A stretch of 64,000 nt of DNA, from positions 62,001 to 126,000 of the forward strand of contig NZ_JAJOZT010000006.1 in the NCBI RefSeq assembly GCF_021168475.1, written 5' to 3'. The DNA comes from Pseudoclavibacter sp. 13-3 (GTDB taxonomy: Bacteria > Actinomycetota > Actinomycetes > Actinomycetales > Microbacteriaceae). The position numbers and the translations under genes are program-made. The notes beneath the pieces were generated by a model. It was not told where the DNA came from and searched no databases. It worked only from the letters and a program-made list of their open reading frames with translations. Within the stretch, counting starts at the first letter, position 1. Each line of letters opens with the position of its first letter. Below, piece by piece: positions 1 to 8,529 of this stretch.

Positions 1-2
1 CG

Positions 3-998
3 GCTGAGGCATTCCTCGCGACGCTGTCTGACGAGCAACGCGAGACCGTTCTCCACGACTACGACGACGAGACGAAGTCGACGTCATGGTCGAACTTCCC
101 GGTCACCTTCGTGCAACGCGCGGGCGTGAATCTCAGCGACCTGACCGATGAGCAGCGGACGGCAGCGCTTGCCGTGCTCCAGTCGCTGCTGAGCGACGAG
201 GCGTACAAGACCGCAGTCGGCATCATGGGCGGTGACGAATACCTCCATGAGAACAGCAGCAGCACCGAGCAGTCGCTGGGGCAGTATTACATCGCGTTCT
301 TCGGCGACCCCTCAGACACCGCGGCATGGGCGGTGCAGTTCGGCGGCCATCACCTCGGCATCAACGCCGATCTCAACGGCGGTGCCCACACCGTCACATT
401 CGCTCCGACGCATCTCGGCGTGCAGCCCGCCGTCTACACGAACGCCAGCGGAGAGCAGGTGCAGCCCTTCGACGGCATCTACACCGACGCATTCGCGTTC
501 TTCGACAGTCTCACCAGCGAGCAGCAGACGACATTGACCTCAGGAGATGTGACCTTCTGCGCACCCGGTGACACCTGCGACTTCACGTCAGGATCAGGCC
601 TGACCGGCGCCGACCTGACCGATGATCAGAAGCAGCTGCTGTTGGGCCTCATCGCGAACTGGGCCGGTATGGCCGACGACGAGACCAACGCGGCCGCTCT
701 GGCGAAGATCGAAGCCACTCTCGATACGACCGTGATCGCGTGGCGCGGCGAAACGACCTACGACATGAGCAAGGGCAACGGCATCTCCTTCTCGATCTCG
801 GGACCGAACGTGTACGTCGCGCTGGAAGCCCAGCCCGGATCTGCGGGTGCTGACGTCGATGGGGTGACCACCTCGGGATGGGGCCACGTGCACAGCATCT
901 ACCGAGACCCGACGAACGACTACGCGAACAGCGTCACGCAGCAGAAGGCGTCGAACACGATGGGCGGCGGAGCGCCCCGCGGTGCGGGCCCTGCCTGA
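3..998 (+). CDS. DUF3500 domain-containing protein, 3' part
   Basis: The reading frame is open from the left edge, so the N-terminus lies outside the window; 331 residues are visible. The protein resembles the DUF3500 family, secreted or periplasmic proteins of unknown function. The family-like core includes a GQYYIAFFGDP stretch, then AVQFGGHHLGIN, then a region with FAPTHLGVQPA. Short repeats of the type LTDEQ / LTSEQQ recur along the chain and look like helical linkers. A start at the internal GTG at 111 is possible but unlikely, because coding sequence of the same style continues upstream to the edge. No function can be assigned from sequence. Family assignment is fairly secure; the role is unknown. 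Confidence 0.8.
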   Translation, partial: AEAFLATLSDEQRETVLHDYDDETKSTSWSNFPVTFVQRAGVNLSDLTDEQRTAALAVLQSLLSDEAYKTAVGIMGGDEYLHENSSSTEQSLGQYYIAFFGDPSDTAAWAVQFGGHHLGINADLNGGAHTVTFAPTHLGVQPAVYTNASGEQVQPFDGIYTDAFAFFDSLTSEQQTTLTSGDVTFCAPGDTCDFTSGSGLTGADLTDDQKQLLLGLIANWAGMADDETNAAALAKIEATLDTTVIAWRGETTYDMSKGNGISFSISGPNVYVALEAQPGSAGADVDGVTTSGWGHVHSIYRDPTNDYANSVTQQKASNTMGGGAPRGAGPA

Positions 999-1001
999 CG
1001 G

Positions 1002-1021
1002 CTCGGGCCGCCGGCCCCGAG
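1002..1021 (+). terminator. Possible terminator hairpin after the DUF3500 gene
   Basis: A G+C-rich inverted repeat begins three bases after the stop codon. Eight bases (CTCGGGCC) face a nine-base arm (GGCCCCGAG) with one bulge and a very short loop. There is no T-run. This is a weak call based on position and pairing only. Confidence 0.3.
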
Positions 1022-1232
1022 AATCCGGCTGAGAGTGCAGGGCTTGCGACGCGCCACACGTCTCGACTACCGTGGCACCAGCATCTCTGCGGCACACGGC
1101 CGCGGTGAGAAGAGATCAAGCGCAAAGGCGACACGTTGAGGGCACTCGGTTCCAGCATCCATCGCTGACCGACCCTGCGCCGCCTGTGGTCCCGTCTCGT
1201 GTCAGCATCCTCTGACATTCTGGAGACCCCTT

Positions 1233-2842
1233 TTGCCCACCTCTCGCTCCCCTCGTCCCGCCACGCCTGCATCCGCCATCGCACTCACTGCACGACGTGA
1301 GCTTCGCCTGGCCAGACGGCCGCGACCTCCTCACGCACGTGACAGCCGCGTTCCCGCCCGGCCGCACCGGCCTCATCGGTGACAACGGCGCCGGCAAGTC
1401 GACCGCACTCGCGCTGCTCGCCGGCCGCCTGCAGCCGACGGATGGCCGAATCACTCGTTCGGGCACCGTCGCGTGTCTGCCCCAGCGGTTCGACCCCGGC
1501 CAGACCGTCGCCGAGCTGCTCGGTGTGCGCGCGGTGCTCGATGCGATCGCTGCGGTGGAGCGCGGCGGTGTCGCCCCCGGGCTCTTCGAGCGCATCGGCG
1601 ACGACTGGGATGTCGAGGCGCGGGCGATCGCAGCCCTCGCAGCGGTCGGCGTCGATTTGACGTCGGCGACGACCACGGCATCCGACGACGACACGTTCAC
1701 GCCCGACCACTGCAGCGACGACCACGACCAGAGCATCCTCGATCGCACCGTCGGCACACTCTCAGGCGGCGAGACGATGCTCGCGGCCATCGTCGGAATG
1801 CAGCTCGCGGTGCAGCGCTCCCGCGCTGACGTCGCACTGCTCGACGAGCCCACGAACGATCTCGACGCCGACGCCCGCGAACAGGTCTACCGTCTGATCG
1901 GAGGCCCACGTCGCCAATGAGCAGCAGGCCGCCGAGCAGGCCCTTCGGTCGGCCGAGCAGACGCTGAGGGCCGAGCGTCGACAGCGCACTCAGGCTGAGC
2001 AGCGCATCGCGCATTCCGAGCGGCGGGGTCGCAAAGACGCCGCCAACCGCAAGTTCGTCAAAGCCGTGATCAACGACCGGCGCAACTCGGCAGAGAAGGC
2101 GCAGGCCGCCCGTCGTGGCACGCTCGACGATCGGGTGAATACCGCCCAGCGCGCCGTCGACGCCGCCGAGTCGCGGGTGCGCGACGACGAACACATCGTG
2201 ATCGAGCTGCCCGATCCCGATGTTCAGGTGGGACGCCGCATCGCATGCCTGACCGGTGCCGACGGGCGCGAGTTCGTGGTGCAGGGCCCGGAGCGTGTCG
2301 CCCTCACCGGATCGAACGGCGTCGGCAAGTCGACGCTGCTGCGCACGATGCTCGCGGGTCGGACTGAGGAGGGCGAGGCGAAGCCGCACGTTGACGGGGC
2401 GAAGGCGGCGCACGGCGAGCTCTTCGTCGACCACGTCGGCTATCTCTCGCAGCAGCTCGCCGCCCTGCACGACGACGAGAGCGTGACGCAGAACGTGGCG
2501 CGCTTCGCATCGGGCCTGGACGATCGCGAGTTACGCAATCAGCTTGCGCGTCTGCTGCTTCGCGGTCGCATGGTGGATGCTCCGCTCGCCTCGCTCTCCG
2601 GCGGCGAGCGTTTTCGTGTGGCACTGGCGCAGGTGCTGCTGGCCACTCCCGCGGTGCAGGTGCTCGTGCTCGATGAGCCGACGAACAGCCTGGACATCGC
2701 GAGTGTCGACCGGCTGGTCGAGGCACTCGACGCGTATCGCGGTGCGGTGATCGTGGTGAGCCACGATCGGGCGTTTCTCGAACGCCTGCACCTCGATGTG
2801 GAGCTGCTGCTCGACGCCGCGGGACTGCTGACCCGACGCTGA
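1233..2842 (+). pseudogene. ABC-F family ATPase, disrupted by two frame lesions
   Basis: This was a tandem-ATPase ABC-F protein (a family acting on the ribosome, often giving antibiotic resistance). The first ATPase has Walker A GDNGAGKST, signature LSGGE and Walker B ALLDEPTNDLD; the second has GSNGVGKST, LSGGE and LVLDEPTNSLD followed by VVSHDR. The likely start is TTG at 1233, preceded by a GGAGA ribosome site. Two lesions break the frame. At 1282-1289 CACT is duplicated in tandem; removing one copy restores the in-frame motif IALHDVSFAWPDG. Near 1897-1903, just after the first Walker B, the frame changes: the expected SHDR segment is missing and the linker resumes in another frame as EAHVANEQQ. 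That fits an out-of-frame deletion of roughly 40-50 codons. Fragments 1297-1920 and 2066-2842 stay open. Two independent lesions argue for a true pseudogene. Confidence 0.8.
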
Positions 2843-2890
2843 TGGGCGAGTCAGGGGTCGAGTGCCGGCGCGGCCGTCACAGTTGCCTCA

Positions 2891-3616
2891 TCATTCGCCC
2901 GCTGCCTTGCTCGATACTCGGCGAGGAGCGTCGTACTGCGCGCAGCAACCGTCGTGGCACTCAGCATCCGCTTCGTCTGCGGCCAGCGCGTTCGCCGCCG
3001 CTGATGCACAGCAGCCGTCACCACGCCACGCCTCGACGCCCTCGCGAAATGCGAACGCGGCGATGGCCAGAGCGGCGACCGAATCAGCCCAGCCCCAGTC
3101 CAACAGGCTGTTCAGCAGCAGGCCGACCAGTACCGCTGCAGAGAGATACGTGCAGATGAGGGTCTGCTTCGAGTCGGCCACAGCAGAAGCAGAGCCGAGT
3201 TCACGGCCGGTGCGCCGTTCGAACCAGCTCAGCACGGGCATCACAACGAGGCTGAGGCCTGCAATGACGATGCCAACCTGCGAGTGCTCCGGCTGCTGCA
3301 CGCCGAACAGCGTCAAGAGCGCATCTGTCGCGACGTAGAGGGCCAACCCGAAGAATGAGAGCGCGATGACACGCAGGGCCGTACGTTCCCGACGCTCTGG
3401 GGTCGGCGAGGCGAACTGCCAGGCGATCGCAGCCGCGGAGAGTACCTCTACGACCGAATCAAGACCGAACCCGATCAGCGCGGCCGACGAAGCCGCATGG
3501 CCGGCGAGCAGCGAGACCGTCGCCTCAACGATGTTCCAGACGATTGTGATGGCGACGATGATTCTGATGCGTCTGCGCAGAACCACAGAACGTTCCCAGG
3601 TGAGAAGCGTCGTCAC
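2891..3616 (-). CDS. CDF-type cation efflux transporter with Cys-rich tail
   Basis: A predicted inner-membrane divalent metal exporter of the cation diffusion facilitator type, 241 residues with six hydrophobic segments. Helix 2 carries GFGLDSVVE, helix 5 follows ADSKQT, and helix 6 begins WADS; acidic residues at these places are the usual metal ligands. The C-terminal tail holds CC, a lone Cys-His and a second CC (GDGCC ... ECHDGCC), a likely metal-binding tail. I chose GTG at 3616 because it overlaps the stop of the upstream regulator as GTGA and has GAGGG just before it; ATG at 3631 is in frame but has no ribosome site. Coupled to a CmtR-like sensor, so Cd, Pb or Zn export is the likely role. 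The metal is inferred from context. Confidence 0.8.
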   Translation of the reverse strand: MTTLLTWERSVVLRRRIRIIVAITIVWNIVEATVSLLAGHAASSAALIGFGLDSVVEVLSAAAIAWQFASPTPERRERTALRVIALSFFGLALYVATDALLTLFGVQQPEHSQVGIVIAGLSLVVMPVLSWFERRTGRELGSASAVADSKQTLICTYLSAAVLVGLLLNSLLDWGWADSVAALAIAAFAFREGVEAWRGDGCCASAAANALAADEADAECHDGCCAQYDAPRRVSSKAAGE

Positions 3617-3945
3617 AGCGCCCTCGCACATTCGTCGATACAGGGCACACCCTCGTCGACCGCCAGAGTGACGTCGACCAGAGCGTCCAAGGCAGTTGTG
3701 AGATTCGGGTCGGCTATCTCGTAGCGGGTGCGTCGACCTTCTGGCTCGGCCACCACGATGCCACACCCGCGCAGGCAGGCCAGATGGTTCGAGACGTTTG
3801 TTCGGGTGAGGCCCAAATCGTGTGCCAGGTGAGCCGGATACCCCGGCTTCTGCATCAGCGACAGCAGGATGCGCGACCGGGCGGGATCGGCCATCGCACG
3901 CCCCAGGCGATTCATGACGTCGATTCGAGAAGCATAAGTCAGCAT
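3613..3945 (-). CDS. cmtR: ArsR/SmtB-family metal sensor, CmtR-like
   Basis: A 110-residue winged-helix repressor, closely similar in layout to mycobacterial CmtR, the Cd(II)/Pb(II) sensor. The recognition-helix segment reads LTRTNVSNHLACLRGCG. Cysteines fall at positions 57, 61 and 102, exactly the three metal-ligand positions known for CmtR; the fourth cysteine at position 4 of the mycobacterial protein is Tyr here. CmtR is expected to leave DNA when metal binds. It is the first gene of a two-gene operon and is translationally coupled (GTGA overlap) to the CDF exporter. In mycobacteria the partner is a P-type ATPase, so the partner differs. The start at 3945 matches the CmtR N-terminus (MLT); a second ATG 30 bases downstream is less likely. 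Confidence 0.88.
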   Translation of the reverse strand: MLTYASRIDVMNRLGRAMADPARSRILLSLMQKPGYPAHLAHDLGLTRTNVSNHLACLRGCGIVVAEPEGRRTRYEIADPNLTTALDALVDVTLAVDEGVPCIDECARAL

Positions 3946-3951
3946 GCGCTG

Positions 3952-3957
3952 ACCATA
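3952..3957 (-). promoter_or_regulatory. -10 element for leaderless cmtR
   Basis: TATGGT lies six bases before the ATG at 3945, with no ribosome site, fitting transcription that starts at the start codon. It sits within the first of two GCTGACCA repeats (3948-3955 and 3966-3973) that may be operator half-sites. Confidence 0.4.
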
Positions 3958-4020
3958 CAGCTAAGGCTGACCAATCGCAATCTTGCTGCCGGTGTCTGCC
4001 CTCACCCCTCGCGCGCGAAG

Positions 4021-4042
4021 CGCTCAGCCCCTAGGCTGAGCG
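4021..4042. promoter_or_regulatory. Palindrome over the -10 of the pRiA4b-like gene
   Basis: Perfect 9-base arms CGCTCAGCC and GGCTGAGCG are separated by CCTA. The -10-like TAGGCT (4032-4037) lies inside the palindrome, six bases before the ATG at 4044. This could be an operator, or a hairpin if transcription comes from upstream. Confidence 0.45.
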
Positions 4043-4043
4043 C

Positions 4044-5654
4044 ATGACCGCCGCAGACGCCGAGGACGATCCAGACCGCAGTGACCACGATCTGCAGCAG
4101 CAGTTCGCTGCACTCATCGGTCAGTTCTCTGCCGAAGAGGCTCTGCAGCTGCTCAACGAGATCGATGCTCCGCAGCCCGAGAACGTCCTGTCTGAGCTGG
4201 CCGAACAGCGCCCGAGCCTGCGCCGACCGCGCCTCGCGCAGCCGGCGCTGCTGCGCATCCGCATTGATCTCGACCTCGACATCGACACCTCGCCCGACGA
4301 GACCGTTGCCAACGGGGCCAAGGGTGCCTCAGCAGCACAGACCCCACCGCATGAACGGCAGATCTGGCGCCGTCTCGACCTGCGCAGCGACCTCACGCTC
4401 GACCAGGTGCACCAGGTGCTGCAGGCCGCCTTCGCCTGGCAAGACACGCATCTGCACCGCTTCGCACTCGGCGGGTCTCCCCTCGACCAGGGTGTCGAGC
4501 CCTTCATCTGCGAGTACGACATCGAAGAGGGCGACGTCGAGGGCACGCCCGAATCCTCGGTGCACCTCGATGAGGCCCTGCAGCAGCCCGGCGACCGGCT
4601 GTTCTACCTCTACGACTACGGCGACTGCTGGCAGGTGACGCTGCGCCTCGAGCGCGTCATCGAGCTCGAGGGTGCGTCGGGCACTTCGACTGCGGATTCC
4701 CCTGCCGCCACCTGCGTCGACGGCCGCCGGGCGGCCCCGCTCGAGAACACGCGGGGGCTGGTCGCTGCGGGGGATCCGTCGGCGTTCGCCGAGCGCGACC
4801 CTGACCGGTTCTCGGCCGCCGAGGTCAACGCGTCGATCGAGCTCTTGGCCGCTCGGCAGCTCGAACACGTGAGCGAAGCGGTGCGGCGGCTCGTCAGACT
4901 GGCACCGGCGTCGATCGCCGAAGAGACTCTGCGTCGCGCACAGGTCGTCGACGGCCTGCTGCGAGCGCGCGCGGGCGCGGCGGGCGAACGCGGGGCATCC
5001 GCCGACACCCCTCAGCGCGACCCCCTGCTCGCCGAGGCGTTCGCCCCGATCATGGCTGTGCTCGACCACGTCGGCGACGACGGCGCCGAACTCACCGCGG
5101 CCGGGCGCCTGCGCCCGCACCTCGTGTCGGCCGTGGCGCAGCTGCTGCCATCGTGCGACGGCTGGCCGGGCAGCGCCACACGCGAGGATTCAACTCCGCC
5201 GGTCGCGAACCTGCGCGCACTGCTGCAGAGCATCGGCCTGCTCTACGTGCGCGGCGGGCGGCTTCGGCTGACGCGCGCCGGCCGCCGGGCTCGCACCGAT
5301 GCGGCGGTCTTCGTCACCGCGCTGCGCACGCGGCTCGGCGCCGAGGCTCTGGACGATCCGCAGGAGTTCGTCCGGCTGCTGTACCTGCTGCACGTCGCCG
5401 CCGAGGGGCACAAGCCCGAGATGCGCCTGATCGCCGCCGAGATGACCGCGTTCGGCTGGCGCACCGCCAGCGGCGGCGGTGTCGCAGAGTCGGCGCTGTA
5501 TGCCGACGTGAGCAGCTATGTCACCCTGTTCGCCAATCTCGGGGATGCTCACGAGGCACAAGATGAGAACCTCGCCTCGCGGGCGGAGCCGGTCGGATAC
5601 AGCCGCATCTCTGCTGCGGCAGCAACGCTCGCGTCCGAGCTGCTGCGCGGGTGA
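4044..5654 (+). CDS. Plasmid pRiA4b ORF-3-like domain protein
   Basis: A 536-residue protein whose residues of about 65-215 match the plasmid pRiA4b ORF-3-like domain, seen in stretches such as LTLDQVHQVLQAAFAW and LFYLYDYGDCWQV. This family is often mislabelled as an IS1096-type transposition protein, but there is no transposase domain, inverted repeat or target duplication here. The C-terminal half is mostly helical, with repeated small-residue segments and no domain I recognise. A -10-like TAGGCT six bases upstream and the lack of a ribosome site suggest leaderless expression. It stands alone between the metal operon and glpX. Function unknown. Confidence 0.8.
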   Translation: MTAADAEDDPDRSDHDLQQQFAALIGQFSAEEALQLLNEIDAPQPENVLSELAEQRPSLRRPRLAQPALLRIRIDLDLDIDTSPDETVANGAKGASAAQTPPHERQIWRRLDLRSDLTLDQVHQVLQAAFAWQDTHLHRFALGGSPLDQGVEPFICEYDIEEGDVEGTPESSVHLDEALQQPGDRLFYLYDYGDCWQVTLRLERVIELEGASGTSTADSPAATCVDGRRAAPLENTRGLVAAGDPSAFAERDPDRFSAAEVNASIELLAARQLEHVSEAVRRLVRLAPASIAEETLRRAQVVDGLLRARAGAAGERGASADTPQRDPLLAEAFAPIMAVLDHVGDDGAELTAAGRLRPHLVSAVAQLLPSCDGWPGSATREDSTPPVANLRALLQSIGLLYVRGGRLRLTRAGRRARTDAAVFVTALRTRLGAEALDDPQEFVRLLYLLHVAAEGHKPEMRLIAAEMTAFGWRTASGGGVAESALYADVSSYVTLFANLGDAHEAQDENLASRAEPVGYSRISAAAATLASELLRG

Positions 5655-5697
5655 CTTCGGCACTGGGCGTTCAGCCACTGTTCGCGCTGGCACCGGG

Positions 5698-5703
5698 TAA
5701 GAT
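5698..5703 (+). promoter_or_regulatory. Possible -10 element for glpX
   Basis: TAAGAT lies 52 bases before the glpX start codon in otherwise G+C-rich sequence. No good -35 was seen, so this is tentative. Confidence 0.3.
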
Positions 5704-5755
5704 GGGGGCTGACGCGCCGATCGAGATGCGGTCGGCAGCTTTTAGGAGTTTTCAG

Positions 5756-6730
5756 ATGACTGAACAGTCTCAGCAGCCTGACCGCAACCTCGCGCTGGAG
5801 CTGGTGCGAGCCACTGAGGCCGCAGCGATCCGCGGGTCGGTGTGGGTCGGCCGTGGCCAGAAGAACGAGGCCGACGGGGCCGCTGTCAACGCCATGCGAC
5901 AGTTTCTGCACACCGTCGCATTCGACGGCGTCGTGGTGATCGGCGAGGGTGAGAAAGACCGCGCTCCGATGCTCTTCAACGGCGAGCACGTGGGCGACGG
6001 CACCGGCGTTCAGGCCGACATCGCCGTCGACCCGATCGACGGCACCACGCAGACTGCTGCCGGCCGCCCCAACGCGGTGTCGATCATGGCCGTCGCCGAC
6101 CGAGGCAGCATGCTCGACGCGTCAACGGTGTTCTACATGGACAAGATCGTGACCAGCTCGATCGGCGAAGGCGTCGTCTCGCTCGAGATGACCCCTGAAG
6201 AGAACATCCGCGAGCTGGCCAAGGCGCTCGGCAAGCCGGTCAGTGAGATGACCGTCATCGTGCTCGATCGCCCGCGCCACGAAGAGCTCATCGAGCGCAT
6301 CCGCTCGGTCGGCGCCAAGACCAATCTCATTCTCGACGGCGACGTCGTCGGCGGCATCAATGCGGCAAGCCCCTGGGGCGACGCCGACATGCTGCTCGGC
6401 CGCGGCGGCAGCCCCGAAGGCGTGATCACCGCGGCGGCGATCAAGGCGTTCAAGGGCGTCATGCAGGGCCGTCTGGCTCCGAAGGATGACGCCGAGCGTC
6501 AGCGCGGCATCGACGCCGGGCTCGACATCGACAAGATCTACACCGACTCCGAGCTGGTCGCCAGCGACAACACCTACTTCGTCGGCACGGGTGTGACCGA
6601 CGGCGTGCTGTTGAAGGGTGTGAAGGGGCCGCGCAACGGCTACATCCACACGCAGAGCATCGTGCTGCGCTCGAAGTCGGGCACCGTGCGCTGGATCGAG
6701 GCCGATCACCTCGCCTCGAAGTGGGCGTGA
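5756..6730 (+). CDS. glpX: Class II fructose-1,6-bisphosphatase
   Basis: GlpX dephosphorylates fructose 1,6-bisphosphate to fructose 6-phosphate, the committed step of gluconeogenesis, in the cytosol. The 324-residue protein has the usual family length. Metal/substrate motifs are clear: GEGEKDRAPML near residue 65 and VDPIDGTT near residue 88, with LDGDVVGG and RGGSPEG in the second half. The start is ATG at 5756 because AGGAG sits seven bases upstream and homologues begin close to the LELVRATEAAA segment; an upstream in-frame GTG at 5651 would add an unrelated tail overlapping the previous gene. Monocistronic, followed by a strong hairpin. In actinobacteria GlpX is the usual main FBPase. Confidence 0.95.
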   Translation: MTEQSQQPDRNLALELVRATEAAAIRGSVWVGRGQKNEADGAAVNAMRQFLHTVAFDGVVVIGEGEKDRAPMLFNGEHVGDGTGVQADIAVDPIDGTTQTAAGRPNAVSIMAVADRGSMLDASTVFYMDKIVTSSIGEGVVSLEMTPEENIRELAKALGKPVSEMTVIVLDRPRHEELIERIRSVGAKTNLILDGDVVGGINAASPWGDADMLLGRGGSPEGVITAAAIKAFKGVMQGRLAPKDDAERQRGIDAGLDIDKIYTDSELVASDNTYFVGTGVTDGVLLKGVKGPRNGYIHTQSIVLRSKSGTVRWIEADHLASKWA

Positions 6731-6840
6731 TCGCTCGTCTCGATTGAGCCGGGCCGCCGAGCTGAATCGGTGTGAGCTCAGCGCAATGCAGCTCAACTCA
6801 ACTCAACGCAGTGCGGCTGAGCGCAGCTGAAGAGTGACCC

Positions 6841-6873
6841 GATGGGGCCGCCGGATCGTTCGGCGGCCCCATC
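6841..6873 (+). terminator. Hairpin terminator for glpX
   Basis: A perfect 13-base stem (GATGGGGCCGCCG and its complement) encloses a 7-base loop GATCGTT. No T-run follows, which is common for actinobacterial terminators. Confidence 0.6.
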
Positions 6874-7005
6874 GCTGTATCACTCGGGCTTCATCAGGGT
6901 TGACAGCTGCTCCCCCATCGACGTCCTCGGGTCTTTCCGCCCCCGACACAGGCCATTCGTCGGCGCTGTGCCATCCGGGTGTCGCAGGTGAGGCGCGCAG
7001 GCAGG

Positions 7006-7044
7006 GCGAGGCTCCCGGCAGTGTGCGAATGCCGGGAGCCTCGC
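7006..7044 (-). terminator. Hairpin terminator for the haem operon
   Basis: A perfect 15-base stem (GCGAGGCTCCCGGCA and complement) with a 9-base loop lies 26 bases beyond the hemL stop codon on the minus strand. It probably ends the hemE-to-hemL transcript; with the hairpin at 6841 it insulates two converging units. Confidence 0.65.
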
Positions 7045-7070
7045 TTCGTCTCCGGAGTCGATTCGGCCCG

Positions 7071-8423
7071 CTACCCGCCGATCGGTGGGGTCGCGGGGCG
7101 TTCGGCCTCGGCAGCAGCGCGAGCGGCGGCCGGCAGCACCTCGGCGATGCGATCGATCACGCTCTGATCGTGTGCAGCCGAGACGAACCACGCCTCGAAC
7201 GCCGACGGCGGCGCGGCGACTCCCCCGTCGAGCAGCGCGTGGAAGAACGGCGCATATCGCCACGTCTCACTCGCCTTGACCTCGTCGTAGTTCACCAGCG
7301 CTTCGTCGTGCTCGCCGAACGCAATCGAGAACAGCGACCCCGCACGCTGGATGCGATGCGCGACGCCCGCAGCATCCAGCGCCTCGGAGACTGCACCCTG
7401 CAGCGCCTCAGAGGCAGCGTTCACCCGCTCGTAGACCGAGGCGTTCGCCAGGCGCAGCGTGGCGAGCCCGCCCGCGATCGCCAGCGGATTGCCCGACAGC
7501 GTGCCCGCCTGGTACACCGGGCCGAGCGGGGCGAGCAGGTTCATGTACTTCTCGGCGCCGCCCACAGCCGCAATCGGCATGCCGCCGCCGATCACTTTGC
7601 CGAAGGTCATCAGGTCGGGCGCATACGGCTCGGCCGCATCGGCGTTCTCGAGCCCCCACCATCCGGCGTCACTCACGCGGAAGCCGGTCAGCACCTCATC
7701 GAGCGTCACCAGCGCACCATGCGCATGAGCGACCTCGATCAGCTCGGCGTTGAAGCCGGGCAGCGGCGGCACGATGCCCATGTTCGCCGCAGCGGCCTCG
7801 ACGATCACGCCGGCGATCTCGTCACCGCGCTCGGCGAAGAGGGCGCGCACGGCCCCGATGTCGTTGTACGGCAGCACGATCGTCTGCGCGCTGACCGCCG
7901 CGGTCACGCCGGCAGAGGCGGGCAGGCCGAAGGTCGCGAGCCCCGACCCGGCATCCACCAGCAGCGAATCGCTGTGACCGTGGTACAGGCCGGCGAACTT
8001 CACGATCAGGTCGCGGCCGGTCGCTCCTCGCATCAGGCGAATGGCGGTCATGGTCGCCTCGGTGCCGGTCGACACGAAGCGCAGCCGCTCGACGGGGGCG
8101 ACCCCGCCACGACGCACGCGCTGCGCGACGACCTCGGCCAGCTCGGCCTCGCCTTCGGTCGGAGCGCCGAACGACAGTCCCCGAGCTGCGGCAGCCTGAA
8201 CCGCAGCGACGACCTCAGGCTGCGCGTGGCCGAGCAGCGCCGGCCCCCACGACCCGACCAGGTCGACGAACTCGTTGCCCTCGACGTCGCGCACATGCGC
8301 TCCCGACGCACTGGCGATGAAGTTGGGCACGCCGCCGACCGAGCCGAAGGCTCGCACCGGCGAGTCGACGCCGCCGGGAATGATGCGCTCGCTGCGCTCG
8401 AACAGCTCTGCGTTCGTGGTCAT
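7071..8423 (-). CDS. hemL: Glutamate-1-semialdehyde 2,1-aminomutase
   Basis: HemL converts glutamate-1-semialdehyde to 5-aminolevulinate using PLP, the second step of the C5 pathway after HemA. The 450-residue protein shows the N-terminal substrate motif [13 protein letters not shown], the THGHSD-equivalent [20 protein letters not shown], and the PLP lysine in [11 protein letters not shown]. The start is ATG at 8423, preceded by GAGAGGTGA; an in-frame start further upstream would add about 32 residues not seen in the family. It is the last gene of the haem cluster, separated from hemB by 106 bases, unlike the tight overlaps upstream, so it may have some independent expression. Confidence 0.95.
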   Translation of the reverse strand: MTTNAELFERSERIIPGGVDSPVRAFGSVGGVPNFIASASGAHVRDVEGNEFVDLVGSWGPALLGHAQPEVVAAVQAAAARGLSFGAPTEGEAELAEVVAQRVRRGGVAPVERLRFVSTGTEATMTAIRLMRGATGRDLIVKFAGLYHGHSDSLLVDAGSGLATFGLPASAGVTAAVSAQTIVLPYNDIGAVRALFAERGDEIAGVIVEAAAANMGIVPPLPGFNAELIEVAHAHGALVTLDEVLTGFRVSDAGWWGLENADAAEPYAPDLMTFGKVIGGGMPIAAVGGAEKYMNLLAPLGPVYQAGTLSGNPLAIAGGLATLRLANASVYERVNAASEALQGAVSEALDAAGVAHRIQRAGSLFSIAFGEHDEALVNYDEVKASETWRYAPFFHALLDGGVAAPPSAFEAWFVSAAHDQSVIDRIAEVLPAAARAAAEAERPATPPIGG

Positions 8424-8529
8424 GTTGTGTGTCACCTCTCGATTGTGATGAAGTCGTTCGGGCGGATGCGCCATTCGCGTCCGCATGTCGCCTGCGTGGT
8501 CGTGCGGTCTGCCGCACACCGCAGCAGGG

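Larger units (their letters stand above)
6731..7070. other. Intergenic region between convergent glpX and hemL
   Basis: This 340-base stretch holds no credible gene. It carries an imperfect inverted repeat near 6772-6817 built from GCTCA/TGAGC words, and two strong hairpins (6841-6873 and 7006-7044). It looks like a terminator region shared by the converging genes. Confidence 0.6.

Noticed and set aside
4044-5654. Transposon protein (IS1096-type) at the pRiA4b-like gene
   Set aside because: No transposase catalytic residues, terminal repeats or target duplication are present; the domain name alone comes from plasmid annotation.
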